Both the position numbers and the translations under genes were made by a program. 11,054 nt of DNA. It comes from Candidatus Delongbacteria bacterium (lineage in GTDB: Bacteria; Delongbacteria; UBA4055). Positions within the stretch are counted from its first letter, which is position 1. Each line of letters opens with the position of its first letter. The notes under the pieces are model-generated. The model was not told where the DNA came from and did not search any database. It saw nothing but the letters and a program-made list of their open reading frames with translations. The stretch spans positions 1-11,054 of the forward strand of contig JAQICF010000161.1 in the NCBI GenBank assembly GCA_027858795.1. The letters are read 5' to 3'. Below, piece by piece: positions 1-6,661 of this stretch.

Positions 1-96
1 ATGCCAAGTGGTAAGAAAAGAAAGAGACATAAGATCAACACGCACAAAAGAAAGAAAAGATTGAGAAAGAACCGTCACAAGAAGAAAAAATCTTAG
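1..96 (+). CDS. Small basic AURKAIP1/COX24-type (mS38/bS22-like) ribosomal protein
   Basis: A 31-residue protein, almost entirely Lys, Arg and His, starting MPSGKKRKRHKI and ending in a run of lysines. This matches the short AURKAIP1/COX24-domain proteins annotated in Bacteroidota and relatives, which are related to mitochondrial ribosomal protein mS38 and mycobacterial bS22. Relatives sit in the small ribosomal subunit near the decoding-centre RNA; the same role here is inferred from family and composition. The ATG is the first base of the window, so its ribosome binding site and promoter are out of view, but the family normally begins with exactly this Met-Pro-Ser-Gly. A terminator-like hairpin overlaps the stop codon, suggesting a monocistronic gene or the last gene of an operon. 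Genes this short are often missed in annotation. Confidence 0.85.
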   Translation: MPSGKKRKRHKINTHKRKKRLRKNRHKKKKS

Positions 97-133
97 AATT
101 TAGAAAAAATTCTAAGAAAGATTTTATTTTTTT
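91..133 (+). terminator. Rho-independent terminator overlapping the stop codon of the small basic protein gene
   Basis: The arms TCTTAGAATTT (91-101) and AAATTCTAAGA (107-117) are perfect reverse complements, 11 bp with a 5-nt loop. A T-rich tract ending in seven T's follows (121-133). The left arm contains the TAG stop codon, so the ribosome must leave before the hairpin can form. The stem is AT-rich and therefore weaker than a classical terminator. Confidence 0.6.
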
Positions 134-135
134 CC

Positions 136-162
136 GTAGGGGCAGGTTCCTATACCTGCCCT
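136..162 (+). repeat. GTAG-headed REP-like hairpin, copy 1
   Basis: GTAG head, then stem arms GGGCAGGT (140-147) and ACCTGCCC (154-161) around the loop TCCTAT. It lies between the convergent small-protein and PUR-domain genes and forms a head-to-tail inverted pair with copy 2, separated by about 11 bases. The GTAG tetranucleotide before an imperfect palindrome is the known signature of REP elements mobilised by RAYT (TnpA_REP) transposases. No such transposase gene is in this window. Confidence 0.75.
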
Positions 163-173
163 CAATCGTATCA

Positions 174-199
174 GGGTGGGTATAGGAACCCACTCCTAC
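174..199 (-). repeat. GTAG-headed REP-like hairpin, copy 2 (inverted partner of copy 1)
   Basis: On the minus strand it reads GTAGGAGT and then continues into the same TTCCTAT loop region as copy 1. On the plus strand the arms are GGGTGGGT (174-181) and ACCCACTC (188-195), paired apart from one G-T. Relative to copy 1, two base pairs of the stem are changed on both sides so that pairing is kept. Confidence 0.72.
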
Positions 200-210
200 A
201 GATGAATTAA

Positions 211-639
211 TTACGCTTCAACCAAGCCGAGCATTTCAAGGCGAGAAGTTATTCCTTTTTCGCTTCTTCCGAATACCTTCATTAATGCTTCAGTTGAATT
301 ACCTTTTTTGAAGAGTTTTGTCAGTTTAGTTTCATCTTCTTCGGACCAAACCATCCCCGCATTAGGGTAATCTTTATTTACTTTTTTACTTTCTCTTTTA
401 GCAACTTCCTTAAGATCAACTTTTGACATTGCTTCTGTTAAAGCGTTTGTCAGTTTTTCAAAATCCTGTTCAAAGATCATGATACCATGAGTTTCGTTCT
501 CTCCATCTTGGACTGTCTTACTTTCAGTGATCTTTAGATACTTACTGTTATTCTTTGCCTCACACATGTTTAAGAAGAACATTCTTTGTCCTGCTTTAAA
601 GTTAGTGGTGAAGATTTCGTTTTGGTTCTGGTTTTCCAT
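211..639 (-). CDS. PUR/DUF3276-like nucleic-acid-binding domain fused to a SANT/HTH-like domain
   Basis: 142 residues, predicted cytoplasmic, no signal peptide. Residues about 13-70 (FKAGQRMFFLNM, then YLKITESK, then IMIFEQDFEKLTNAL) resemble the PUR-alpha/DUF3276 fold of Bacteroidota and spirochaetes, which binds single-stranded DNA and RNA. A charged linker (about 71-93) leads to residues 94-140: Trp98-Ser-Glu-Glu-Asp, hydrophobic Leu106, Leu109 and Phe110, Gly113, then Gly124-Arg-Ser and Ser132-Arg-Leu, ending Leu-Gly-Leu. This is the pattern of a Myb/SANT-like or sigma-like helix-turn-helix of the kind that contacts DNA. Both assignments are by eye. The ATG at 639 is preceded by GGAG seven bases upstream, which fixes the start. 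The gene is convergent with the small basic protein gene and appears monocistronic. A promoter and a large dyad lie upstream, so autoregulation is possible but is inference. Confidence 0.75.
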   Translation of the reverse strand: MENQNQNEIFTTNFKAGQRMFFLNMCEAKNNSKYLKITESKTVQDGENETHGIMIFEQDFEKLTNALTEAMSKVDLKEVAKRESKKVNKDYPNAGMVWSEEDETKLTKLFKKGNSTEALMKVFGRSEKGITSRLEMLGLVEA

Positions 640-695
640 GGTGGTTCTCCGTTTTTTACATTTCTTTACTTAGTTTTGAGCTTTTGCGCTCACTG

Positions 696-724
696 AATAC
701 AATATAACACTAGCAAAGTGTCAA
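696..724 (-). promoter_or_regulatory. Predicted sigma70-type promoter for the PUR-domain gene
   Basis: On the minus strand a perfect -35 box TTGACA (724-719) is followed, after 17 bases, by the -10-like TGTATT (701-696, four of six consensus bases). A second AT-rich hexamer, TATATT (706-701), overlaps but has too short a spacer. An A-rich stretch lies upstream of the -35 box. The predicted leader is about 50 nt. Confidence 0.55.
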
Positions 725-749
725 ATAGTGACCCTTTGCTATTTTTTTT
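711..749. promoter_or_regulatory. 31-bp dyad followed by eight T's: operator candidate or orphan plus-strand terminator
   Basis: Bases 711-741 form an inverted repeat: arms TAGCAAAG (711-718) with CTTTGCTA (734-741), and GTCA (720-723) with TGAC (729-732), one mismatch between them and a 5-nt loop. Twelve of thirteen positions pair. The dyad covers the -35 box of the divergent PUR-domain promoter, which suits an operator. It is also followed on the plus strand by TTTTTTTT (742-749), the form of an intrinsic terminator, although no plus-strand gene precedes it closely. It could end transcripts reading through from the first gene. The sequence alone does not decide between the two. Confidence 0.55.
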
Positions 750-770
750 GAAATTATTTTGTTTTTTTTC

Positions 771-796
771 GTAGGGGACGGTTTCTTACCGTCCCC
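771..796 (+). repeat. GTAG-headed REP-like hairpin, copy 3
   Basis: GTAG head overlapping a perfect 9-bp stem GGGGACGGT (774-782) / ACCGTCCCC (788-796) with the loop TTCTT. Six T's follow directly (797-802), so it has terminator form on the plus strand, though no gene precedes it. It is the exact inverted copy of copy 4. Confidence 0.8.
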
Positions 797-841
797 TTTT
801 TTATTAAACATATTGCCATTATACAAATTTTTATTATTTTG

Positions 842-867
842 GGGGACGGTAAGAAACCGTCCCCTAC
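842..867 (-). repeat. GTAG-headed REP-like hairpin, copy 4 (exact inverted partner of copy 3)
   Basis: Read on the minus strand, all 26 bases equal copy 3: GTAG head, stem GGGGACGGT / ACCGTCCCC, loop TTCTT. The two copies are 45 AT-rich bases apart and could pair into one large stem, a BIME-like arrangement. It lies upstream of the efflux operon promoter region. Confidence 0.8.
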
Positions 868-894
868 ATTTAATGATAAAACACATTTAATGAT
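866..894 (+). repeat. Direct repeat ACATTTAATGAT x2, 17-bp period, upstream of the efflux operon
   Basis: ACATTTAATGAT occurs at 866-877 and again, identical, at 883-894. The pair sits 50-75 bases upstream of the best -10-like sequence of the efflux operon, where an activator could bind. It overlaps the last two bases of REP copy 4. The AT-rich composition makes a chance match possible. Confidence 0.4.
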
Positions 895-917
895 TATTTA
901 AAATTTGTTTTTTATTA

Positions 918-949
918 TTACGTACATGTGGTTTTATGTCTTATATTTG
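918..949 (+). promoter_or_regulatory. Weak candidate promoter of the RND efflux operon
   Basis: TATATT (942-947) resembles a -10 box. With the next two bases it also reads TATATTTG, the TAnnTTTG form of the Bacteroidota -7 element. The only upstream partner is the poor -35-like TTACGT (918-923, 18-base spacer), so activation by a regulator is likely if this promoter is real. The resulting leader would be about 30 nt, ending at the GAGG ribosome binding site (977-980). Confidence 0.35.
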
Positions 950-985
950 ATTGATCATATTAATGAACACATACACGAGGAAATA

Positions 986-2056
986 ATGAAAAAAATTATT
1001 ATAGTAAATTTAATTGTTCTAATATTGATGATTTCATCCTGCTCCAAGAAAGACGATAAATCATTTATAGATGAAGAAACTAAGATCGTCACTGTTGCAG
1101 CAAAAACGATCGAACCTGAAGTATTTAGAGAGTATGTTGACCTGACAGCAAGACCTGAAGGTATTACCGACGTTGAAGTTACTTCTGAAGTTTCAGGTAA
1201 AGTTATTAAAGTAAACAAGAATATTGGTGAGTGGGTTAATAAAGGTGAAGAGATCGGGATGATTGACAACGAAGATTATACGATCAGGTTAAAGCAGGCA
1301 AAGGCAGCTGTTCTCGGTGCTGAATCGAGCTATGATGCAGCAGTAGTTGAAAACAGATCTTCAGAGAAATTATATAATCAAAAACATATATCAGAGATAG
1401 AATATCTTAGAAGTAAATCCGGATTAAAAGGTGCACAGGCAGCTCTTGAAGGGGCTAAAGCATCTTTAGAAATGTCTCAGAAAGCATATGATAATACCAG
1501 AATGCTTGCACCGGTTTCAGGATCAATTTCAAATATCTACATAAAAGTCGGAGAGAACATTTTCGCAGGGAAACCTATTTGTAATATTGTTAATACAAAA
1601 AAGCTTAAGATAAAGACTGGTGTAAGTGAAGGTGATATAAAAAAGATATTCAAGGGTATGGAAGTCAGTGTTTTCCATAATAGCCTGAAAGAACCATTAA
1701 AGGGGGCCGTTTCAGGAATTGGTATGAAACCATTGGCAAATTCATCAAATTATCCTGTTGAGATAATCTTTGATAATCTTGAAAACCAAATATTTCCGGG
1801 CATGGTCATTGAATGCAAGATACTATGTTGTCTTATCGAGGATGCGATAATAGTATCAACGGATAATATTGTAAAAGAGTTAGATGAACATATCGTATTT
1901 ACCGTTGTCGATTCAAAAGCAAAAAGAACTGTAGTTAAACTCGGGAAAAAACAGAAAGCGAATTACGTTGTTATATCAGGGCTAAAAAAAGGGGATAAAC
2001 TTATCACAAGCGGTCTTGACAGATTAAAAGATGGAATTCAGGTAAAAGTAAAGTAA
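986..2056 (+). CDS. RND efflux periplasmic adaptor lipoprotein (membrane fusion protein, HlyD/AcrA family)
   Basis: 356 residues from the chosen start. It bridges the inner-membrane pump and an outer-membrane channel in the periplasm. The frame is open from 905, but the ATG at 986 has GAGG five bases upstream and starts a typical lipoprotein signal: MKK, a hydrophobic stretch, then Ile-Ser-Ser-Cys with Cys19 as the predicted lipidated residue. Domains by eye: first half of the biotinyl-lipoyl-like fold about 66-97 (VTSEVSGKVIKVNKNIGEWV), alpha-helical hairpin about 98-172, second lipoyl half about 173-203 (LAPVSGSISNIYIKVGENI), beta-barrel about 206-280, membrane-proximal domain about 285-356 (ISGLKKGDKLITSGL). 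Length and order are normal for the family. The pump gene follows after 48 bases, so the two are one operon. The substrate cannot be read from the sequence. Cys280-Cys281 are unusual for a periplasmic domain. Confidence 0.9.
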   Translation: MKKIIIVNLIVLILMISSCSKKDDKSFIDEETKIVTVAAKTIEPEVFREYVDLTARPEGITDVEVTSEVSGKVIKVNKNIGEWVNKGEEIGMIDNEDYTIRLKQAKAAVLGAESSYDAAVVENRSSEKLYNQKHISEIEYLRSKSGLKGAQAALEGAKASLEMSQKAYDNTRMLAPVSGSISNIYIKVGENIFAGKPICNIVNTKKLKIKTGVSEGDIKKIFKGMEVSVFHNSLKEPLKGAVSGIGMKPLANSSNYPVEIIFDNLENQIFPGMVIECKILCCLIEDAIIVSTDNIVKELDEHIVFTVVDSKAKRTVVKLGKKQKANYVVISGLKKGDKLITSGLDRLKDGIQVKVK

Positions 2057-2104
2057 TAAGAGAGAAATTAAATTGAATAGAGAACACAATATTAGAGAGT
2101 TTAT

Positions 2105-5100
2105 ATGTCTTTAGCTTCATTTTCAGTTAAAAATTCAGTATTAGTAAATATGATTGTCTTGATCGTATTTATTGTAGGTATATATGTTGCGAATACAATT
2201 CCTAAAGAGGAGATGCCTGCAGTTGACTTTGGCTCTTTTGTTATTGTTGTTATGTATCCGGGAGTAACACCTGATCAGATTGAGAATCTTATTATCGATA
2301 AGATCGAAAAAGAGATCTACGATGTTCAAAATATAGATTTTATTCAGTCTGAAGCTTCTGAAGGTAAAGCAGTTATCGTGATAAGAATGGAACCTGATGC
2401 TGATATTGATCAGGCTTGGACAGACGTTAACACTGAGCTTGATAAGGTTAGAGATCTTCCTGAAGATGCACTTGACCCTATTGTTATAAAATTAAACATG
2501 CGTGAGATAAATCCTATATGTACGATAAGTCTATCAGGTAACTATGAACCCTTAACTTTAAAAGAGATCTCTGATAATCTGCAGGAAGAGATCTTAGAGA
2601 TAGATTATATATCAAAAGTTGATATTTCAGGTGCATCAGAGAGAGAGATAAGCATTGATTGTGATGTGAATAAGCTTACTCAGTACGGTATTACTCTTGA
2701 TGAGATATCAAGAATTGTCAGAAGCAGAAATGTAAGTTTTCCAGGTGGAAGGATAAAAGAAGGTGAAGCTGAATTTCTTGTTACTTCAACAGGTGAATAT
2801 AATTCAATTGATGAGATTAGAAGAACTCCTTTGAGAACAGATACTCAAGGCAACATCATAAGGCTTTCCCATGTTGCTGCTGTAAAAGATACCCTGAAGG
2901 AACAGATCGTTTATTCCAGACTGAACGGCAAACCAGGAGTGTTCTTATATGTTTACAAGAAAGCTGATGGAAATATTATAGAAGTAATAAAAGTAGTTGA
3001 GAATAAAATAAATGAATATAGAGATCGGATCAATGGACTTGATATTAAGCTCCGTAACGATGGTTCTATCAATGTGAAAAGAAGTCTGAATACTTTAAGT
3101 AATAATGCAATCCTCGGTGTGATCCTTGTATTCATTACTTTGATGTTCTTCATAGGTTGGAGAAATGCTTTACTGGCGGCTTTTGGTATTCCATTCACAT
3201 TCTTACTTGCGTTCATAGTGATGCAGTACTTCGATATTACCATGAACAATCTTACACTTTTTGGTCTCTTACTTGTTCTGGGTATGATAGTTGATGATGC
3301 TATCGTTGTAATTGAAAATGTTCACAGGTACAGAGAAAACGGTTACAGTGCGAAAGAAGCTGCTATTCTGGGAACTCAGAAAATTACGTGGCCGGTAATA
3401 TCAGCTGTACTGACGACCGCATTTGCTTTTATTCCAATGATATTGATGCAGGGTATGATGGGAAAATTCATGAGATATTTTCCTATCGTGGTCAGTATTG
3501 CCTTAGTTGCTTCACTATTCGAAGCTTTAGTAGTACTTCCGTCTCATCTCGCTGAGTTTAACAGTAAGAAGGTAAAGAACAGCAATAGAGATAATAGATT
3601 CCTTAATTGGTTAAAAAAATACTATCGAAAAATTCTGCTAAAGGCTTTGAAACACAGGATCAAAACTACATTGCTTGTCATATTTACGTTCTTCCTATCT
3701 ATAGTAGTTCTCTTCTCAGATCTGATCAAATTTGAGTTCTTTCCACCTCAGAGTCAACAGACCATTGTTCTCAGGTTGGAATTACCGAATGGTACACAGT
3801 TGGAAAAAACTGCTGAAATGACTGATAAAGTTGAAGCATTTATTAATTCAATGGATGAGAGTGGTGATATCCAGTCTATTGTTGCTACAATTGGTCAGAT
3901 GATGAAGAATCATAGGATAGATCAGAAGACCAGTTTTTCGGAGCTAAGAATAGATCTTCAAGATCCTGAGGATATGAAGTACTCGAATGAAGAAATAAAA
4001 GCATCACTTAGGACATTTCTGGATAATGAACCCGATATAATATTCTATGAATTCGGATCAGTTCAAGCAGGTCCACCTACAGGGAAAGACGTGGAACTCA
4101 GGATTAAGGGTGACGATTTTGTTCTACTGAAAAGATTATCCAATGATATAAATAATAAGCTTCAGGAGCTACCAGGAGTAACAGCCATCTCAGATAATTA
4201 TAATTCAGGGAAAGAAGAATTTAAAATTTATCCAATACCTGACAAACTGGCTTTCCACGGGTTGACAGCACTTGATGTGGCTTCATTTATAAGATCATGC
4301 ATTACAGGTAATGAGATAGCAGAATATGTTGACGGGAATCAGGAAACAGATATCAGACTTAGAGTTAAACCTGATCAGGCTGATGAAATAGATGATATCA
4401 AAAATTTAAGCATAAAATCTCCAAAAGGTTATTCGGTTCCTTTGAAAGATATAGTGGAATTTAAAGTTGAACCTGGGATAAATGGTATTTCTCACTGGAA
4501 TAAAAAAAGAACGATAACTTTATCTGCTGAAGTTTCTTTCTATGAAGAGGATGGTAAGAGACTGAAAAGGTCACCTAATGAAGTTGATGAATACATCTTC
4601 GGTAATAAATTAACTTTGAAGAAAGGTTTCATTGAAGATCTGCTTGTAGAGTATCCCGGTTTTACTGTTGAAGCCGGTGGTGTGGCTGAAGAGCAGAGAA
4701 AATCGTTCTCATCACTTTATCTGGCTTTCTTGATCGCAGTTCTATTGATATTCTCAGTTCTGGCAGCACAGTTCAGGTCTTATGTTCAACCGTTGATAGT
4801 CATGCTTACAATTCCTTTCTCATTCATCGGGGTTGTTGTTGGTCTATTGGTAACAAGACTACCTTTCTCACTGAACTCTCTGATAGCGGTTCTGGCACTG
4901 GCCGGAATTGTGGTAAATGATTCATTGATATTGGTGGATTTTGTAAATAAGCTCAGAGATGAAGGCAAAGACAGATGGAATTCACTGATAGAAGCAGGTA
5001 TGACAAGGCTTAGACCTATCATATTGACCACTGTAACGACTATCTTTGGTCTGATGCCTATGATACTATCAACATCAAGTGCGACAAGAGAATGGAAGCC

Positions 5101-5272
5101 TATGGCCGTCAGTATTGCATTCGGTCTTGCATTTGCGACAATTCTCACGCTTGTTGTAATACCAGTGATATATTCACTGATAGATTCATTTTTCGGTAAG
5201 ATCGGAATTACAAGGTTCAAAACTCATATTACTTTCGAAGAAGCGATAAAAGAGGAAGAAAATAATAAATAA
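2105..5272 (+). CDS. RND efflux transporter permease subunit (AcrB/HAE1-like)
   Basis: 1055 residues, full length for the family: a proton-driven inner-membrane pump, normally a trimer, with 12 membrane segments and two large periplasmic loops. TM1 is about 10-30. A first periplasmic block (about 31-330) is followed by TM2-TM6 (about 333-480), TM7 (about 520-540), a second periplasmic block (about 541-865), and TM8-TM12 (about 870-1030). The TM4 proton-relay pair Asp397-Asp398 is present in GMIVDDAIVVIENV. In TM10 the sequence is GIVVNDSLILVDF, so the lysine matching AcrB Lys940 is Asn938, with Asp939 next to it, as I recall for some other RND subgroups. Substrate class is unknown; the sequence looks more like drug/lipophile (HAE) than metal (CusA) exporters. 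The ATG at 2105 has AGAG five bases upstream. No outer-membrane gene follows; the downstream two-component operon is convergent. Confidence 0.93.
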   Translation: MSLASFSVKNSVLVNMIVLIVFIVGIYVANTIPKEEMPAVDFGSFVIVVMYPGVTPDQIENLIIDKIEKEIYDVQNIDFIQSEASEGKAVIVIRMEPDADIDQAWTDVNTELDKVRDLPEDALDPIVIKLNMREINPICTISLSGNYEPLTLKEISDNLQEEILEIDYISKVDISGASEREISIDCDVNKLTQYGITLDEISRIVRSRNVSFPGGRIKEGEAEFLVTSTGEYNSIDEIRRTPLRTDTQGNIIRLSHVAAVKDTLKEQIVYSRLNGKPGVFLYVYKKADGNIIEVIKVVENKINEYRDRINGLDIKLRNDGSINVKRSLNTLSNNAILGVILVFITLMFFIGWRNALLAAFGIPFTFLLAFIVMQYFDITMNNLTLFGLLLVLGMIVDDAIVVIENVHRYRENGYSAKEAAILGTQKITWPVISAVLTTAFAFIPMILMQGMMGKFMRYFPIVVSIALVASLFEALVVLPSHLAEFNSKKVKNSNRDNRFLNWLKKYYRKILLKALKHRIKTTLLVIFTFFLSIVVLFSDLIKFEFFPPQSQQTIVLRLELPNGTQLEKTAEMTDKVEAFINSMDESGDIQSIVATIGQMMKNHRIDQKTSFSELRIDLQDPEDMKYSNEEIKASLRTFLDNEPDIIFYEFGSVQAGPPTGKDVELRIKGDDFVLLKRLSNDINNKLQELPGVTAISDNYNSGKEEFKIYPIPDKLAFHGLTALDVASFIRSCITGNEIAEYVDGNQETDIRLRVKPDQADEIDDIKNLSIKSPKGYSVPLKDIVEFKVEPGINGISHWNKKRTITLSAEVSFYEEDGKRLKRSPNEVDEYIFGNKLTLKKGFIEDLLVEYPGFTVEAGGVAEEQRKSFSSLYLAFLIAVLLIFSVLAAQFRSYVQPLIVMLTIPFSFIGVVVGLLVTRLPFSLNSLIAVLALAGIVVNDSLILVDFVNKLRDEGKDRWNSLIEAGMTRLRPIILTTVTTIFGLMPMILSTSSATREWKPMAVSIAFGLAFATILTLVVIPVIYSLIDSFFGKIGITRFKTHITFEEAIKEEENNK

Positions 5273-5279
5273 TAATTAT

Positions 5280-5312
5280 GTAGGGGCGTTATTCATAACG
5301 CCCAATTTTTAT
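5280..5312 (+). terminator. GTAG-headed REP-like hairpin, copy 5, acting as efflux operon terminator
   Basis: GTAG head (5280-5283), stem GGGCGTTAT (5284-5292) / ATAACGCCC (5295-5303), then AATTTTTATTTT. It fills nearly all of the 36 bases between the convergent pump and kinase stop codons. Hairpin plus T-rich tract suits termination of the plus-strand efflux transcript. The minus-strand side lacks a clear T-run, so kinase-operon termination here is less certain. Confidence 0.65.
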
Positions 5313-6661
5313 TTTACAACCAATACAACTCTAAACACATCATCAACGACATCAATAGTTAGATCACAGTTATTTAGATCAGAGATTTTTTTTGCTATAG
5401 CTAATCCCATTCCTGAACCTTTTACATCGTCAATATTATTTCCACGGTAGAAAGGTTGAAATATTTTTTCAAGGTCTATCTCAGAATCTTTCTCAATAGA
5501 ATTCTCAAAAGTAATTTTAAGATCGTTATTATCTTCTACAGCAGAGACAGTGAAGTTCCCATCCTTAACTGTATATTTAGATGCATTACTTATAATATTT
5601 TCAAAGATGGATCGTATAGAAGGCATTATCTTGACTTTATAAGAATCCAGTTCAATTTTATTTACAGATTTAATATTCAGCAAATCAAAATAATTAGATT
5701 GCTTACTTAGTTCGTTCTTAAGCAGGTCAATGATATCTATCTGCTCAATAGCTTGAGAACTGTCATTATCTATTCTATAGTACTTTAAAATACCATCGAT
5801 CATCAAATCCATACCTTCGATCTCTTTATCGATTGATTCGAAATAAGTTTCACTCTCTATACATTTTTCAGCATTTATATCTTTCAATATCTGAACAGCA
5901 ACTCTTATCCTGGTAAGTGGAGAACGGAGTTCATGTGAAATATTTGCGGATGATTCTTTCTGCTCTGCAATTGATTTTTTGATCCTGCAAGCCATAGTGT
6001 TAATGGTCTCAGCCAGTTGCTTGAATTCATCATGGCTGTTTATATCGATCCTGGATGAAAAATCACCTTCAGAAATGGCTCTGATAGCTTTATCAAATTT
6101 ATCGAGTGGTTTTGTCAGCTTTCTTGCAATGAATATCAATAGAAGTATGTTTATCAGGAATACTGCCGAAAGTAGAAAATTGAATAATGTGTCAGAGGAA
6201 GCTGAATCATATTCATGGAATAAGTAAATGTAACCTTGTTCTTTTTTCTCTGTAAAAAATGGTATCTGGATCGGAAAAGGTCTTCGCAATTTGTCTATAT
6301 TATCTTTTTCTTCATTTATTATATTTTGATAATAATCATGACTTTTTACGTCCTGCGGCTGCATTAGTATATTATTATTTTTATCTGTTATCACTACGTT
6401 TAAGTTATGAATATCAGATATATCGCTTAATGTATTTTCATAGTATATATTGTTCTTTACTTCATCTAAAGAATAAGGTTTAAATCTTTTATCGATGAAT
6501 TCCTGAAATGCAAATAAAGTTATTTTTTTATAATATTCATTGTCTTTTTTAGCCTGTTCGATCTTTAAAGTTCTCATAATGAAAAAGATAGATACGTGCG
6601 TGAAGATTATCAGGAACATAAAAGCAAATATTATCTTTATTGTAATTTTCTTTGGTTTCAT
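5309..6661 (-). CDS. Sensor histidine kinase (CpxA/OmpR-family type, HAMP-HisKA-HATPase)
   Basis: 450 residues, inner membrane. TM1 is about 9-29 and TM2 about 158-179, enclosing a periplasmic sensor of roughly 128 residues. Its NVVITDKNNNIL segment (88-99) is PDC/Cache-like, a weak assignment. HAMP linker is about 180-232. The dimerisation and phosphoacceptor motif is ISHELRSPLTR with His243. The ATP-binding domain shows the N-box (Asn355, Asn359), the F-box IFQPFYRG (400-407) and the G2 box GSGMGL (415-420). The G1 box DxGxG is not recognisable: after LKITFE the chain runs NSIEKDSEIDLEKIF. The start ATG overlaps the response-regulator stop as ATGA (6661-6658), with AAGG seven bases upstream, so the two are translationally coupled. 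By family it phosphorylates the regulator encoded just upstream. The signal is unknown; envelope stress or pump substrate is a guess from context. Confidence 0.92.
   Translation of the reverse strand: MKPKKITIKIIFAFMFLIIFTHVSIFFIMRTLKIEQAKKDNEYYKKITLFAFQEFIDKRFKPYSLDEVKNNIYYENTLSDISDIHNLNVVITDKNNNILMQPQDVKSHDYYQNIINEEKDNIDKLRRPFPIQIPFFTEKKEQGYIYLFHEYDSASSDTLFNFLLSAVFLINILLLIFIARKLTKPLDKFDKAIRAISEGDFSSRIDINSHDEFKQLAETINTMACRIKKSIAEQKESSANISHELRSPLTRIRVAVQILKDINAEKCIESETYFESIDKEIEGMDLMIDGILKYYRIDNDSSQAIEQIDIIDLLKNELSKQSNYFDLLNIKSVNKIELDSYKVKIMPSIRSIFENIISNASKYTVKDGNFTVSAVEDNNDLKITFENSIEKDSEIDLEKIFQPFYRGNNIDDVKGSGMGLAIAKKISDLNNCDLTIDVVDDVFRVVLVVK

Noticed and set aside
651..670. TTTACA/TTTACT pair 10 bp apart in the PUR-gene leader as a third response-regulator box
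   Set aside because: It lies downstream of the predicted promoter, the second half-site is imperfect, and such words are common in AT-rich DNA.
771..802. REP copy 3 as the terminator of a plus-strand gene
   Set aside because: The shape fits (9-bp stem plus six T's), but no plus-strand gene lies between 97 and 770, so it is listed as a repeat only.
905..985. 27-residue N-terminal extension of the adaptor protein
   Set aside because: No ribosome binding site precedes the ATG at 905, and the extension would bury the lipoprotein signal peptide; the ATG at 986 has GAGG at the right distance.
955..1269. Minus-strand 104-codon open frame opposite the adaptor start
   Set aside because: Antisense to a well-supported gene, serine/isoleucine-rich with no recognisable motif.
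4786..5220. Minus-strand 144-codon open frame inside the pump gene
   Set aside because: It lies wholly antisense to conserved TM8-TM12 coding sequence, has no family resemblance, and is a by-product of codon usage.
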